A stretch of 64,000 nucleotides of DNA, taken from positions 124,001 through 188,000 of the forward strand of contig JAFEFC010000036.1 of the NCBI GenBank assembly GCA_018240785.1. Direction: 5' to 3'. Shown one piece after another: positions 46,944 to 56,164 of the stretch (position 1 is the stretch's first letter; the number at the start of each line of letters is the position of its first letter). The notes below the pieces were generated by a model. That model ran no database searches. It was not told the DNA's origin and saw only the letters and a program-made list of their open reading frames with translations. The translations under genes and the position numbers were made by a program. The DNA comes from Pseudomonadota bacterium (lineage in GTDB: Bacteria; Pseudomonadota; Gammaproteobacteria; Burkholderiales; Rhodocyclaceae).

Positions 46944-47303
46944 TTACAGGATGCCGGTGGCTTCGGTGAGCAGCCAGATGCCGATCACGAGCAGCACGGC
47001 GCCGATGGCGACCGTGAGGCCGAACTGGCCCCAGGTCTTGCGGCCGGTGTGGATTTCCGCGTAGGTGCCGTAGGCGTGGTAGCACACGCCGATGAACATC
47101 GACGCCACCACCAACAGGGCCACGAGCATGATGATGTCGTAGCCGTAGTTGCGGATCGTCTCCATGATGCCGTTGCCGGTGCCGCGCGTCGGGTTCTCCA
47201 GTTGCGGCAGCCCCTGCGCGAACGACAGCGCGGGCAGCGCGGCGGCGCCCAGGGCCACGGCGGCGCGCTGGACAAAACGGGAAGTGAGGATGCGGTTTTG
47301 CAT
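46944..47303 (-). CDS. TIGR03745 family integrating conjugative element membrane protein (pilin-like)
   Basis: This 119-residue protein has a signal peptide ending ALSFA and two hydrophobic helices (YDIIMLVALLVVASMFIGVC and VAIGAVLLVIGIWLL), the VirB2/TraA pilin layout. It is the probable conjugative pilin or a pilin-like subunit. Confidence 0.86.
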   Translation of the reverse strand: MQNRILTSRFVQRAAVALGAAALPALSFAQGLPQLENPTRGTGNGIMETIRNYGYDIIMLVALLVVASMFIGVCYHAYGTYAEIHTGRKTWGQFGLTVAIGAVLLVIGIWLLTEATGIL

Positions 47304-47319
47304 GGTCAGGCCTTTCAGG

Positions 47320-47553
47320 TCAGGAGAGGAGGAAGAAACTCAGGACGAGGTACATCGCGACGAAGCGGATGCAGACGCCGAGGAACTGGCGCTGGTTGAG
47401 GCGGCTCTCGGACCACCCCACGTAGGCCGTTCGGATGGCCCAGACGCCCCAGACGAGCAGGACCGCGAACACGACGCCGACCAGGACGGTCGCCATCGCG
47501 GAAGGCGCGATGCCGCTGTTGGCTTGAAATGCTGAGACCTGGGCGCCGTTCAT
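47320..47553 (-). CDS. TIGR03758 family integrating conjugative element protein
   Basis: This 77-residue protein has two transmembrane helices (VLVGVVFAVLLVWGVWAI and FVAMYLVLSFFLLS). It is a second pilin-like small membrane protein, always adjacent to TIGR03745 in this element family. It overlaps the RAQPRD gene by four bases. Confidence 0.85.
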   Translation of the reverse strand: MNGAQVSAFQANSGIAPSAMATVLVGVVFAVLLVWGVWAIRTAYVGWSESRLNQRQFLGVCIRFVAMYLVLSFFLLS

Positions 47554-47933
47554 GGCTTGCCCTCCGCAGTCGTCGCCGGCAGCGGCTCGGTCGCCCGCTC
47601 GGTGCGGTAGTCGCCGGCCAGTTCGGAGGGGTCGCGCGGCTGGGCGCGCGATGGCGTCAGATGGAACTGGATGCCGGCGCGAACACGCGCCAGGTCAGCC
47701 AGCAGCCGCGGGTAGTCGAAGTGGTAGCGCTCGCCCGGCTGGATGGGGGCATGCGCGGCGCTGTCCGCGACGGTGCGCTCCAGCGCGTCGAGCTGGCGCA
47801 GTGCGGCGACCAGCTCCTGGCGCTGCGCAGGGGACTCGGCCAAGGCCATCGGGGACTGACCCAGCAGGAGGGCCGTCACGAGAAGAGTGGGTACGCCGCG
47901 ATGCGCGGCGCGCAGCCAGATCGAAGCCACCAT
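47550..47933 (-). CDS. RAQPRD family integrative conjugative element protein
   Basis: This 127-residue exported protein has a signal peptide ending PMALA and the defining RAQPRD hexapeptide near residue 98. It is the first gene of operon A (RAQPRD to RadC). Function unknown; found only in PFGI-1/ICEclc-type transfer regions. Confidence 0.88.
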   Translation of the reverse strand: MVASIWLRAAHRGVPTLLVTALLLGQSPMALAESPAQRQELVAALRQLDALERTVADSAAHAPIQPGERYHFDYPRLLADLARVRAGIQFHLTPSRAQPRDPSELAGDYRTERATEPLPATTAEGKP

Positions 47934-47994
47934 CGCGCCATTCCTGTGTGATCAGCAATGGGGTGATCGTGGAGATCAGGGCTGTTTTAGGCCG

Positions 47995-48002
47995 CAAACA
48001 AT
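47995..48002 (-). promoter_or_regulatory. shared octamer ATTGTTTG upstream of transfer operon A
   Basis: On the minus strand ATTGTTTGC lies 62 bases before the RAQPRD start, in the same orientation and at nearly the same distance as upstream of operon B. Confidence 0.45.
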
Positions 48003-48073
48003 AGGAACTGGCGGACGACCGGATTGGGCATGCCGCGAGCGAACCTACAAAAGCCCGGGTCGCGTTTCGATTA

Positions 48074-48102
48074 TTGCGTTTTTCGAGTGTTTCGAATATG
48101 AT
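48074..48102 (+). promoter_or_regulatory. promoter and operator of the HTH-PIN-CBASS operon
   Basis: TTGCGT (48074 to 48079) and TATGAT (48097 to 48102) are 17 bases apart. The spacer contains the palindrome TTCGA-N5-TCGAA (48082 to 48096), well placed for repression by the HTH protein encoded first. No other promoter is evident until the end of the eight-gene run. Confidence 0.6.
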
Positions 48103-48136
48103 CGGCTCTGCAACCGTTTTCGCTTAGGAGCTACCC

Positions 48137-48607
48137 ATGACCACCGCCACTGCCCAATCCAAGATGACCCTTCCCGCCGCGGGAGAGGTTAAGGCAGCCG
48201 TCCAGGGTCAACGTGCCTTGGCGGCTTACCTCGCAACCCAGTTCGAGACGCAGCACATCCAGATCTTTGATGACCACAAACAGGCTCATCAGGTGGAACT
48301 GCCTACCTCGGCGTTGCGCCTGCTGGTCGACATCCTGGCCGAGTTGGCCGATGGCAATGCAGTAAAGGTGGTGCCCGTCCATGCAGAGCTGACGACCCAA
48401 GAGGCGGCGGACTTGCTCAACGTGTCCCGTCCCCATTTCGTCAAGCTGCTAGAAGATGGGGTGTTGGCATTTCATCGCACCGGCAAGCACCGCAGGGTGA
48501 GGTTCGCCGATCTGATGCAGTACAAGGAAGCGCGCGAGCGCGCCAGTGAGCAGGCGATGGCCGAACTCGCTCAGCAGTCGCAAGAGTTGGGAATGGGATA
48601 CGAATGA
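48137..48607 (+). CDS. excisionase-type helix-turn-helix protein (antitoxin/regulator)
   Basis: This 156-residue DNA-binding protein has a MerR/excisionase-like HTH in its second half (LTTQEAADLLNVSRPHFVKLLE, FHRTGKHRRVRFADLMQYKE). The N-terminal half (ELPTSALRLLVDILAELADG) is typical of antitoxins paired with PIN proteins. AGGAG precedes the ATG. It overlaps the PIN gene in ATGA. It probably represses the promoter just upstream and so may set the level of the whole CBASS operon (inference). Confidence 0.85.
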   Translation: MTTATAQSKMTLPAAGEVKAAVQGQRALAAYLATQFETQHIQIFDDHKQAHQVELPTSALRLLVDILAELADGNAVKVVPVHAELTTQEAADLLNVSRPHFVKLLEDGVLAFHRTGKHRRVRFADLMQYKEARERASEQAMAELAQQSQELGMGYE

Positions 48608-49179
48608 GGCATTCCCCATTCACCGCCGTCTACGACGCGTGCGTTCTATATCCCGCGCCACTGCGGGATTTCCTGATGTGGCTCGGCCTGTCTGGCCGCT
48701 TCCGGGCGCGGTGGAGCCAAGCCATTCATGAGGAGTGGAAACGCAACCTGTTGATCAACCGCCCCGATCTCACCCGGGTTCAGGTCGACAGGACGTCGGA
48801 TCTCATGGACAGGGCCATTCCGGACGGCTTGGTGGAGGGCTACGAAGCGCTCGTGGCAGGCCTGACATTGCCCGATCCGGACGATCGGCACGTCCTGGCT
48901 GCGGCGATTCGCTGCGGTGCGAGCGTGATTGTGACGTTCAACGAACGGGATTTCCCGAACGATCTGCTGGCTCCGTACGGCATCGAATCGCAGCACCCCG
49001 ATGAGTTTGTGGACAACCTGCTGGATCTGGATGCGGCCGCCGTAGTGTCGGCTGCGCAGCGCCAGCGTGCCCAACTCAAGCATCCGCCGATCGATGTGGA
49101 CCGCTATCTCGAAATCCTGCTGCGCCAAGGCCTTGTGCAAACGACCAAGGTGCTGGCGACCTATCGCACCATTCTCTGA
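48604..49179 (+). CDS. PIN-domain protein (VapC-like toxin)
   Basis: This 191-residue PIN domain starts AVYDACVLYP, giving the first catalytic Asp at residue 11. Further acidic positions are in LPDPDDRHVLAAAIRCGA and TFNERDFPND, the usual RNase metal site. With the HTH gene it forms a toxin-antitoxin pair of a subtype common on ICEs. The TRIP13-type gene starts 18 bases downstream without a new promoter. Confidence 0.88.
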   Translation: MRHSPFTAVYDACVLYPAPLRDFLMWLGLSGRFRARWSQAIHEEWKRNLLINRPDLTRVQVDRTSDLMDRAIPDGLVEGYEALVAGLTLPDPDDRHVLAAAIRCGASVIVTFNERDFPNDLLAPYGIESQHPDEFVDNLLDLDAAAVVSAAQRQRAQLKHPPIDVDRYLEILLRQGLVQTTKVLATYRTIL

Positions 49180-49196
49180 CCCGCCGAGAGCCACGG

Positions 49197-50111
49197 ATGA
49201 CCAAGAATCCTTCATCAGACGCCACTTTGCCGAAAGGCATCCATCGAAGCTGGAAGCTGCCGGACAAGTCGCTGGGTGACTTGTGGGATTCGATCGTGAT
49301 GGACGAAGCCATCAAAAAACAGTTGCTGTCACAAGCGATCGTCAACTTCACGGTGCGCCCCAAGGTGGAGCGCACGGTACTCCCCCTGCACGGCGTGATC
49401 TTGTTGGTCGGCCCACCGGGGACTGGGAAGACCTCCTTGGCACGGGGCTTGGCGCATCGTGTGGCCGAATCTTTTTCTTCTGCGAAGTTTCGATTGCTGG
49501 AAGTGGAGCCTCACACGCTGACGAGCTCTGCAATGGGAAAGACTCAACGCGCCGTGGCAGACCTGTTCTCGCAATCGATCGCAGAATCCGCAGCGGCGGG
49601 CCCGACGATCGTCCTTCTGGACGAGGTCGAAACGCTTGCGGCTGATCGAGCCAAGCTCAGCCTGGAAGCCAACCCGGTTGATGTGCACCGGGCCACCGAT
49701 GCGGTGTTGGTGCAGTTGGACATGTTGGCCGAACGCAACCCGCATCTGCTGTTCGTGGCCACCAGCAACTTCCCACAGGCCGTCGACAGTGCCTTCCTGT
49801 CTCGTTGCGACATGGTGATGGAGGTGCCACTGCCCGGCAAGGATGCCTGCAAGCAGATCCTGGTGGACTGCCTGAATGGCCTGGCAAAGACATTTCCGGG
49901 GATTGGCAAGCTTTCCTCGGCTCACCAGTTCGACGCGTGTGCTGGCGAGTGCGTCGGATTGGATGGTCGGGCCATTCGCAAGGTCGTAGCCAACGCCCTC
50001 GCGGCCGACCCGCAAGTGGCTATCGATCCGAACAAGCTTTCCGTAGAGCACCTGCGCAGTGCGATACGACAGGCAAAGCAAATGCGCCTTCAAGGAGGGA
50101 AGCAAAAATGA
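49197..50111 (+). CDS. TRIP13/Pch2-like AAA+ ATPase of type III CBASS (Cap6)
   Basis: This 304-residue AAA+ ATPase has Walker A GPPGTGKTSLARGLA near residues 73 to 80, Walker B IVLLDEVETLAADR, and sensor LFVATSNFPQAVDSAFLSRCD (Pch2-like). In type III CBASS the Trip13 ATPase disassembles the HORMA-CD-NTase complex to keep the synthase off. Here it comes before the HORMA genes. The stop overlaps the next start (ATGA). Confidence 0.93.
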   Translation: MTKNPSSDATLPKGIHRSWKLPDKSLGDLWDSIVMDEAIKKQLLSQAIVNFTVRPKVERTVLPLHGVILLVGPPGTGKTSLARGLAHRVAESFSSAKFRLLEVEPHTLTSSAMGKTQRAVADLFSQSIAESAAAGPTIVLLDEVETLAADRAKLSLEANPVDVHRATDAVLVQLDMLAERNPHLLFVATSNFPQAVDSAFLSRCDMVMEVPLPGKDACKQILVDCLNGLAKTFPGIGKLSSAHQFDACAGECVGLDGRAIRKVVANALAADPQVAIDPNKLSVEHLRSAIRQAKQMRLQGGKQK

Positions 50112-50578
50112 CCACCGTTGTCAGCCGGACGTTTCGCAGTTCGCCGCACCGCGATGCGTTGCAGACGTGGGATGCCATTGTCGAACTGCTCACTCAGGGC
50201 AAGGACGGCACGGCTCGCTCTGAACTCAGGGCCGTGGCGGGCGTGGCCGCCAGCTTGATCGCCGACCAGGCACCCAAGAGCGCGCCCATCGTTGCGACAT
50301 GCGATGGACCACGGACCAGGATCTACTGCCTCTTCGACGAAGACGCGATCGATGGTGATGATGCCAACGAAGAAGTCTTGGGGTTCGAGCCGTTGAAGGG
50401 AGACTGGGGAGTCTCGCTGCCGTGTCCGAAGGAGCAGCTCGGCTGGGTGCAAACCGCGCTCAAAAAGCACTGTTCTCGCATCATTGCACGGGACTTGAGC
50501 CAAGGAATTGCCACGCAGGCGCAGGACGATGCTGGGCAAGCGCTGTCGCTCGACCTCGGAGGTTTCCTCAAGTCATGA
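50108..50578 (+). CDS. small CBASS-associated protein, probable second HORMA-like subunit
   Basis: This 156-residue protein lies between the Trip13 and HORMA genes, overlapping both by four bases. It is predicted mixed alpha/beta ([34 protein letters not shown]) with a flexible C-terminal tail ([19 protein letters not shown]). I do not recognise a confident family match. Some type III CBASS operons encode two HORMA proteins, with the second sometimes acting as closure-peptide donor. Position and size fit that role, but it is inference. Confidence 0.65.
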   Translation: MTTVVSRTFRSSPHRDALQTWDAIVELLTQGKDGTARSELRAVAGVAASLIADQAPKSAPIVATCDGPRTRIYCLFDEDAIDGDDANEEVLGFEPLKGDWGVSLPCPKEQLGWVQTALKKHCSRIIARDLSQGIATQAQDDAGQALSLDLGGFLKS

Positions 50579-51075
50579 GCACCGTCGCCACCTACTCGTA
50601 CACGCACTCGGTTACCTATGTGACCGACAACATCCTCAAGAGCTTGAAAGACATCATCCTGCTCAGTGGGCTGGACCCTGAGCACTTTGCGGATCGCTGG
50701 GAGAGCAATACCCGAGCCATCAAGACGTGGCTCGGGACCGGTGATCTGCGCAAGGTGATTCTGGAGATCTACAACCCGGCAACCGACAAGCTTGTGACCC
50801 GATGGGATATCGACATCGTGTATGGGTGGTCCGATGGCGACGGCAGCTTCTGGACAGATACCGAGCAGTTGAAATACGCGATCAAGAAGGCTGGGCTGTT
50901 GCCATCGCAGGCTAAGTACAAAGTCATGCTTGATACAAAGCCCGGGCGGCCTGACGTGGATGGGTGGAGCAAAGGAAGCTATCGCTCGACGGATGGGATG
51001 GTCAAGCAGAGCCTGGGCTCGACTGTGGAACACAGCGGCCTGGCGGGTCAGGCTGGATATTGGAGGCAACGCTGA
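50575..51075 (+). CDS. bacterial HORMA-domain protein (Cap7)
   Basis: This 166-residue protein starts [20 protein letters not shown] and continues [12 protein letters not shown] and [12 protein letters not shown], matching bacterial HORMA proteins of CBASS operons. A HORMA sensor binds a phage or self peptide with its safety-belt and then activates the CD-NTase. It overlaps the preceding gene by four bases and the CD-NTase start by one. Confidence 0.9.
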   Translation: MSTVATYSYTHSVTYVTDNILKSLKDIILLSGLDPEHFADRWESNTRAIKTWLGTGDLRKVILEIYNPATDKLVTRWDIDIVYGWSDGDGSFWTDTEQLKYAIKKAGLLPSQAKYKVMLDTKPGRPDVDGWSKGSYRSTDGMVKQSLGSTVEHSGLAGQAGYWRQR

Positions 51076-51977
51076 TGCTGTCGATCGATGAAGCTTTTCG
51101 CAAGTTCAAGTCGCGCCTGGAACTCAACGAGCGCGAGCAGAAGAATGCCTCGCAGCGCCAGAACGAAGTGCGAGACTACCTGCAGACGAAATTCGGTATT
51201 GCGCGCAGCTTCCTGACCGGCTCCTATGCTCGATACACGAAGACGAAGCCGCTCAAGGATATCGACATCTTCTTCGTGCTGAAGGACTCGGAGAAGCATT
51301 ACCACGGCAAGGCCGCATCGGTAGTGCTGGATGATTTCCACTCTGCATTGGTGGAGAAATACGGTTCGGCAGCCGTGCGCAAACAGGCGCGCTCGATCAA
51401 CGTGGATTTCGGTGTTCACATCGACGCGGAGGACAACACGGACTACCGGGTGGTCAGCGTGGATGCGGTGCCCGCATTCGACACCGGCGACCAGTATGAG
51501 ATCCCCGATTCGGCGTCCGGAAAGTGGATCAAGACGGACCCGGAGATCCATAAGGACAAGGCGACCGCAGCGCACCAAGCCTATGGCAATGAGTGGAAAG
51601 GTCTCGTGCGCATGGTGAAGTACTGGAACAACAATCCCAAGCACGGCGATCAGAAGCCGGTGAAGCCCTCATTCCTTATCGAGGTGATGGCACTGGAATG
51701 TCTCTACGGCGGCTGGGGTGGATCGTTCGATCGCGAGATCCAGTCATTCTTTGCCACGCTCGCTGATCGTGTCCATGACGAGTGGCCTGACCCGGCCGGC
51801 CTCGGGCCGGCGATCAGCAACGACATGGACGCTGCGCGCAAGCAGCGCGCGCAGCAACTGCTGTCGCAAGCGAGCCAGGACGCAAGTGTCGCCATCGACC
51901 ACGCGCGTCGCGGTCGCAATCTCGAAGCGCTTCGAGCCTGGCGTGCGCTGTTTGGCCCCAAGTTCCCGCTTTCCTGA
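51075..51977 (+). CDS. CD-NTase (cGAS/DncV-like nucleotidyltransferase) of CBASS
   Basis: This 300-residue nucleotidyltransferase has the active site GS at residues 49 to 50 followed by DID at 62 to 64 ([19 protein letters not shown]), and a third acidic residue in [11 protein letters not shown]-NTases make cyclic oligonucleotides on infection. With a NucC effector the product is expected to be cyclic tri-AMP, as in CdnC/CdnD systems (family knowledge). The ATG at 51075 was chosen at the family N-terminus [11 protein letters not shown]. Confidence 0.94.
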   Translation: MLSIDEAFRKFKSRLELNEREQKNASQRQNEVRDYLQTKFGIARSFLTGSYARYTKTKPLKDIDIFFVLKDSEKHYHGKAASVVLDDFHSALVEKYGSAAVRKQARSINVDFGVHIDAEDNTDYRVVSVDAVPAFDTGDQYEIPDSASGKWIKTDPEIHKDKATAAHQAYGNEWKGLVRMVKYWNNNPKHGDQKPVKPSFLIEVMALECLYGGWGGSFDREIQSFFATLADRVHDEWPDPAGLGPAISNDMDAARKQRAQQLLSQASQDASVAIDHARRGRNLEALRAWRALFGPKFPLS

Positions 51978-52013
51978 CCCCGTCGGCTGCCATACGTCCA
52001 ATCGAGGTACAAC

Positions 52014-52739
52014 ATGTCCCAGTGGTCGCTTTCCCAACTCTTGTCGTCCTTGCACGAGGACATCCAGCAGCGCCTGTCCGTAGTACGCAAGACCTTCGGT
52101 CACCCGGGCACGAAGGGGGATGCGAGCGAGAACGTCTGGATCGACATGCTGGATACCTATCTGCCCAAACGGTACCAGGCGGCCAAGGCGCATGTGGTGG
52201 ACAGCCTGGGGAACTTCAGCCAGCAGATCGATGTGGTGGTGTTTGATCGGCAATATTCGCCTTTTATCTTCACCTACGAGAACGAGACGATCATCCCAGC
52301 CGAAAGCGTGTACGCCGTGTTCGAGGCCAAGCAGACGGCTGACGCGGGGCTTGTGGCCTATGCCCAGGAGAAGGTCGCCAGTGTGCGCAGGCTGCACCGC
52401 ACGAGCCTGCCGATCCCGCACGCTGGCGGGACCTACCCAGCGAAGCCGTTGATTCCGATTCTGGGTGGCTTGCTCACCTTCGAGAGCGAATGGAGTCCAG
52501 CATTGGGCCCATCCATGGACAAGGCGCTGAACGCAAACCTCACCGAGGGGCGTCTGGACATCGGATGCGTTGCCGCCCACGGGCACTTTTTCTATGACCA
52601 AGCCAGCGGCGCGTACAGCTACACCAACGAAAACAAGCCGGCGACCGCGTTTCTTTTCAAGCTGATCGCGCAGCTTCAGTTCAGTGGAACGGTCCCCATG
52701 ATCGATGTGGAGGCTTACGGTCAGTGGTTGACCAAGTGA
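52014..52739 (+). CDS. nucC: NucC CBASS effector endonuclease
   Basis: This 241-residue protein is close to E. coli NucC across its length (SLSQLLSSLHEDIQ, GNFSQQIDVVVFDRQYSPF, HRTSLPIPHAGGTYPAKPL). The catalytic residues fall at Asp73, Glu104 and Lys106, the numbering known for NucC. On cyclic tri-AMP binding, NucC trimers pair into hexamers and cut double-stranded DNA, causing abortive infection. It follows the CD-NTase by 36 bases. Confidence 0.96.
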   Translation: MSQWSLSQLLSSLHEDIQQRLSVVRKTFGHPGTKGDASENVWIDMLDTYLPKRYQAAKAHVVDSLGNFSQQIDVVVFDRQYSPFIFTYENETIIPAESVYAVFEAKQTADAGLVAYAQEKVASVRRLHRTSLPIPHAGGTYPAKPLIPILGGLLTFESEWSPALGPSMDKALNANLTEGRLDIGCVAAHGHFFYDQASGAYSYTNENKPATAFLFKLIAQLQFSGTVPMIDVEAYGQWLTK

Positions 52740-52748
52740 GGGGTCGCT

Positions 52749-55374
52749 GTGGCAAGCATACGTTCGGAGTACCACCGGTTCCTAGCGCACTTGGCGCAGC
52801 GGCACGTGCACGACGACGTGCGCCGGCTGGCGCACCTGGTGCTCGATCACCTGCAGCCACTGGCCGAGGTCGGTGCTGCACGCCGGGGGCGCTCCACGCG
52901 CTTGGCGCCGCTGGCCATCGCGCATCTGGCGCAGATGCCTGTCGCCTACAACGGGGACGCGCGCGGCCCCGAAAACGGGCCGGCGCTCGGGCGACTGCAC
53001 CAGCTCGAAGTCGGGCCGTTTCGAGGATTCATGCGGCAGGAGACGTTCGACCTCAGCCATGACATCACCTTGGTCTACGGTGCCAACGGCACCGGCAAGA
53101 GCAGCTTCTGCGAAGCCTTGGAAGTGGCGATGCTCGGTTCGATCAGCGAAGCGCAGGCCAAGCGGGTCGACCAGCGGACGTACTGCAACAACGCTCGCCT
53201 GCGCCGTCATGTCGCGCCTGTCCTATCGTCCCGGGCGGAAGACCAGCCCCAGGCCGTCCAGCCAGATGAAGCCGAATACCGCTTCTGCTTCATCGAGAAG
53301 AACCGCCTTGACGACTTCGCCCGCATCGCCGCGCGGACGCCGGGCGACCAGCGGCAACTGATCGCAACCCTGTTCGGCGTGGACCAGTTCAGCGAATTCG
53401 TGCGGGGCTTCAACCCTTTGCTTGATCAGGACCTGATGCTCACCGGTGTCCAAGCTGCGCAGCTGGCACAACGCCGCGTACAGTTGGCGAACTCCGAGCA
53501 GACGATCGCCGCCTATCCGCAGAAGATTGCTGCGGTCGAGGCCCTAGAGCAGGCCTTGGCGCAGCGCATGTGGCCTGGCGCGACCTACCAGGCCTGCGTC
53601 GACTGGCTGCTCGGCACACCGCAGCAACAAGGGCGGCTGCCGTACGTCCAGGCACAACTGGACGCCAACCCGCCTGCCATTTATGAAGTGACGCAGGCCC
53701 GTCTGCAGGCGTTGCTGGCAGAGGCTTATCGGATCCAGGGACTGTGGCGGGCGTCTTCCGGGCAGCTTGCCGCCCGCGCCGGCGAGGTGTCATACGCGAA
53801 GCTCTACGAGGCCGTGTTGGCGCTGGCGGACGGGGCGACGGCTTGCCCCGCCTGTGGAACTGCACTGGCCGCTGTGGCGCAGGATCCGTTCGCGAAGGCA
53901 CGCGCGGGCCTGGAGCAGCTTGCTCAACTGGCTGCCCTCCAACAGCAGGAGACCGGACATCGCACGCAGTTGAGCGAGGCGGTCCGAGTTCTGTGGGAGG
54001 AGATGCGCCGCGTGGTAACGGCGGGTGCCGTTGCCTGTCCGGCCGAATCACAGGGTGCTGGCCTGCCGCTGCTGCCTCCCACTGCGGCCGGCAATTGGCT
54101 TGGTGCCTGGGTCGATGGAGATCGACGTGCCTGGAACGCTCTGCTGCGGATCGCCGAGATCATTGAAGGGGTCGACGCGCAGGCGCGGGAAGTGCATGCC
54201 CAGCGCGGCGCATTGGCACAGGAGCGAGATGGCCTACAGCAGCACCAGTTGGAGGTCCAACGACTGCGCACCTTGCGGGGGGGCGGCCGATCAGGATCTG
54301 GCCACTGCCCGCCAGACCGTCGCCCAGTTCGACGAGGCGAACCGCGAACTGATCGAGGTCGTTGCTGCGGAAGTGGCGGTGGTGGCGCACCATCAGCGGG
54401 TCAAGGTTGCCTACGACGGCTTTTTGCCCGAGATTCAGGCCTACCTTGCCGCACTTCCAGGTGTGCTGCTCCAAGGGCTGGGAGAGCAAGCGCGCCAGCT
54501 CTACAACGCATTCAACCGGGCCGATCCGCCCGGCGATCTGCTGCACGCGCTGTGGCTGCCAGTGGCCGAGAACGGCAAGATCGAGGTGGAGTTCGCTGGG
54601 GAGCCGGGTGTCCGTTACGACGCGCTAATCGTGTTCAGCGAGGGGCACATCAAGTGCCTCGGCCTGGCGATACTACTCGCCAAAAATATCGCGCAGGGTT
54701 GTCCCGTCGTCATCTTTGATGACGTCGTCAATGCGATCGACGATGACCACCGCGACGGCATCTGGCGCACCTTCTTCGAGGATGGCCTGCTCGACGGTAA
54801 GCAGGTCATCCTCACCTCGCACGCCGAGGAATTCCTGCATCGCATCCAGCAGGAGCTGGGCGCCCGGCGCGCTGGCGCCATCAAGCGCTACAAGTTTCTC
54901 CCGCATCAGGGAGAGCACGAACTGCGGGTCGACAGCGACCCGCCAGCGAAGAACTATGTTCTTCTGGCCCAGCAGGCGTTGGCGGCTGACGAGAAACGCG
55001 AGGCACTGCGTCAGGCCCGGCCGGCGCTGGAGAGTCTGACGGACCGCCTGTGGACGTGGCTGGGTCGGCGGACGGACGGCCGGATCGACATCAAGCTGAG
55101 CGGGCCCCGCGCGCCTTGGGAGCTGAACAATAAATGCACCAAGTTGCGGTCGGCCGTCGAGCGTATCGCGGCGCAACACGCGGGTGCGCCGGATGCCGTG
55201 GGGGCGTTGGTCAGGCTGCTCAATGTCAGCGGTACGAGTATTGAATGGGGTTACCTCAATAGCGGTGTGCACGACGCTCAGCGCGATCATGAGTTCGATC
55301 GGGCGACGGTAAGAACGGTCGTCGAGGCGGTTACGGCGTTGGATGCTGCTCTTGATACCCTGCAGAACCGATGA
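52749..55374 (+). pseudogene. Rad50/SMC-like ATPase with zinc hook, frameshifted at a G7 run
   Basis: The GTG start is 9 bases after nucC. Reading frame 1 runs to about 54280 and continues in another frame to 55374, giving about 875 residues if joined. The N-terminal part has P-loop GANGTGKSSFCEALEV near residue 113. The centre has a Rad50-type hook ACPACG (Cys366, Cys369) between coiled-coil arms. The C-terminal part has Walker B VVIFDDVVNAIDDD and SHAEEFLHRI. The break is at seven Gs (54277 to 54283); removing one G restores the frame. It may be a real mutation, a phase-variable tract or a read error. It is likely a DNA-end or defence ATPase cotranscribed with CBASS. Confidence 0.78.
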
Positions 55375-55414
55375 ACGGCACACGGCTTTGCAGAGCAGTG
55401 CCGCCCGTGTCACC

Positions 55415-56164
55415 TCATAAGTACTTCTTGAAGCTGCCTGCGGTCAGGCTAACTGCCATCCCCAGCAACGCCGCGCTGGGCAGCAGGATGACCAGAGGAT
55501 GCACCGATATGGGCAGAGCGAGATAGGTGACCCAAGGCAGCACGGCCAACGGCATCAGGCTGGCCTTCGCGCGGTGGTAGATGAAGCCGGATTCGCGGCC
55601 CGCGCCGAACCGGCGCACATCCCGTCGCACCAGGCCGTCAATCAGGCCGACGAATGCCGCCGTGAGGATCAGCGGCAGCGTGAGCACCAAGACCAGCAGG
55701 CGCACCAGGAAGGTGAGCGTCGTGAAGGCCGCAGCGATCAGGTAGCTCTCGGTCCAGACATAGACCTGGCTGATCCAGTAGCGGAAGTTGTGGGTCTGCC
55801 CGTGGCTGGGCGCTCGGGCGCGCTCGGCGGTCTGGCTCATGTGCTCCAGCAGCCCCGAGCGCACGAACACCCATTCGTATCCGGTGTCCACCAGCTCGTG
55901 CGCCGTCCGTCCCGGCTCCTGTACGACCACGCTGCGCGTGAAGTGGCTGGACAGGTGCCCGAGTTCGTACTGCAGCATCTGCTGGGAGTGGCGCCAGCCC
56001 TGGTCCTTCCAGAACAGGTGCATGCCGACGCACTCCACCACGATCGAGAACAGCAGCGAGCCGATCAGCACCCCGAGTAACCGGAACGGTAAGGTGAGGG
56101 TGCCGACGATCAAGCCTTGGCGTTGGTTCTGCTCCCGCTGCGCGGTCGAGGCGGCATCCTTCAT
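55415..56164 (-). CDS. TIGR03747 family integrating conjugative element membrane protein
   Basis: This 249-residue inner-membrane protein has helices near the N-terminus (LLGVLIGSLLFSIVVECVGM) and three further segments, plus RYWISQVYVWTESYLIAAAF, typical of the family. The ATG at 56164 overlaps the TraD stop; the longer frame is rejected. It is the last gene of operon C and meets the CBASS-associated ATPase gene tail to tail, with 40 bases between. Confidence 0.88.
   Translation of the reverse strand: MKDAASTAQREQNQRQGLIVGTLTLPFRLLGVLIGSLLFSIVVECVGMHLFWKDQGWRHSQQMLQYELGHLSSHFTRSVVVQEPGRTAHELVDTGYEWVFVRSGLLEHMSQTAERARAPSHGQTHNFRYWISQVYVWTESYLIAAAFTTLTFLVRLLVLVLTLPLILTAAFVGLIDGLVRRDVRRFGAGRESGFIYHRAKASLMPLAVLPWVTYLALPISVHPLVILLPSAALLGMAVSLTAGSFKKYL

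Noticed and set aside
54277-54283. Programmed ribosomal frameshift in the zinc-hook ATPase
   Set aside because: A G7 run is not a typical slippery heptamer and no downstream stimulator was seen; indel or phase variation is simpler.
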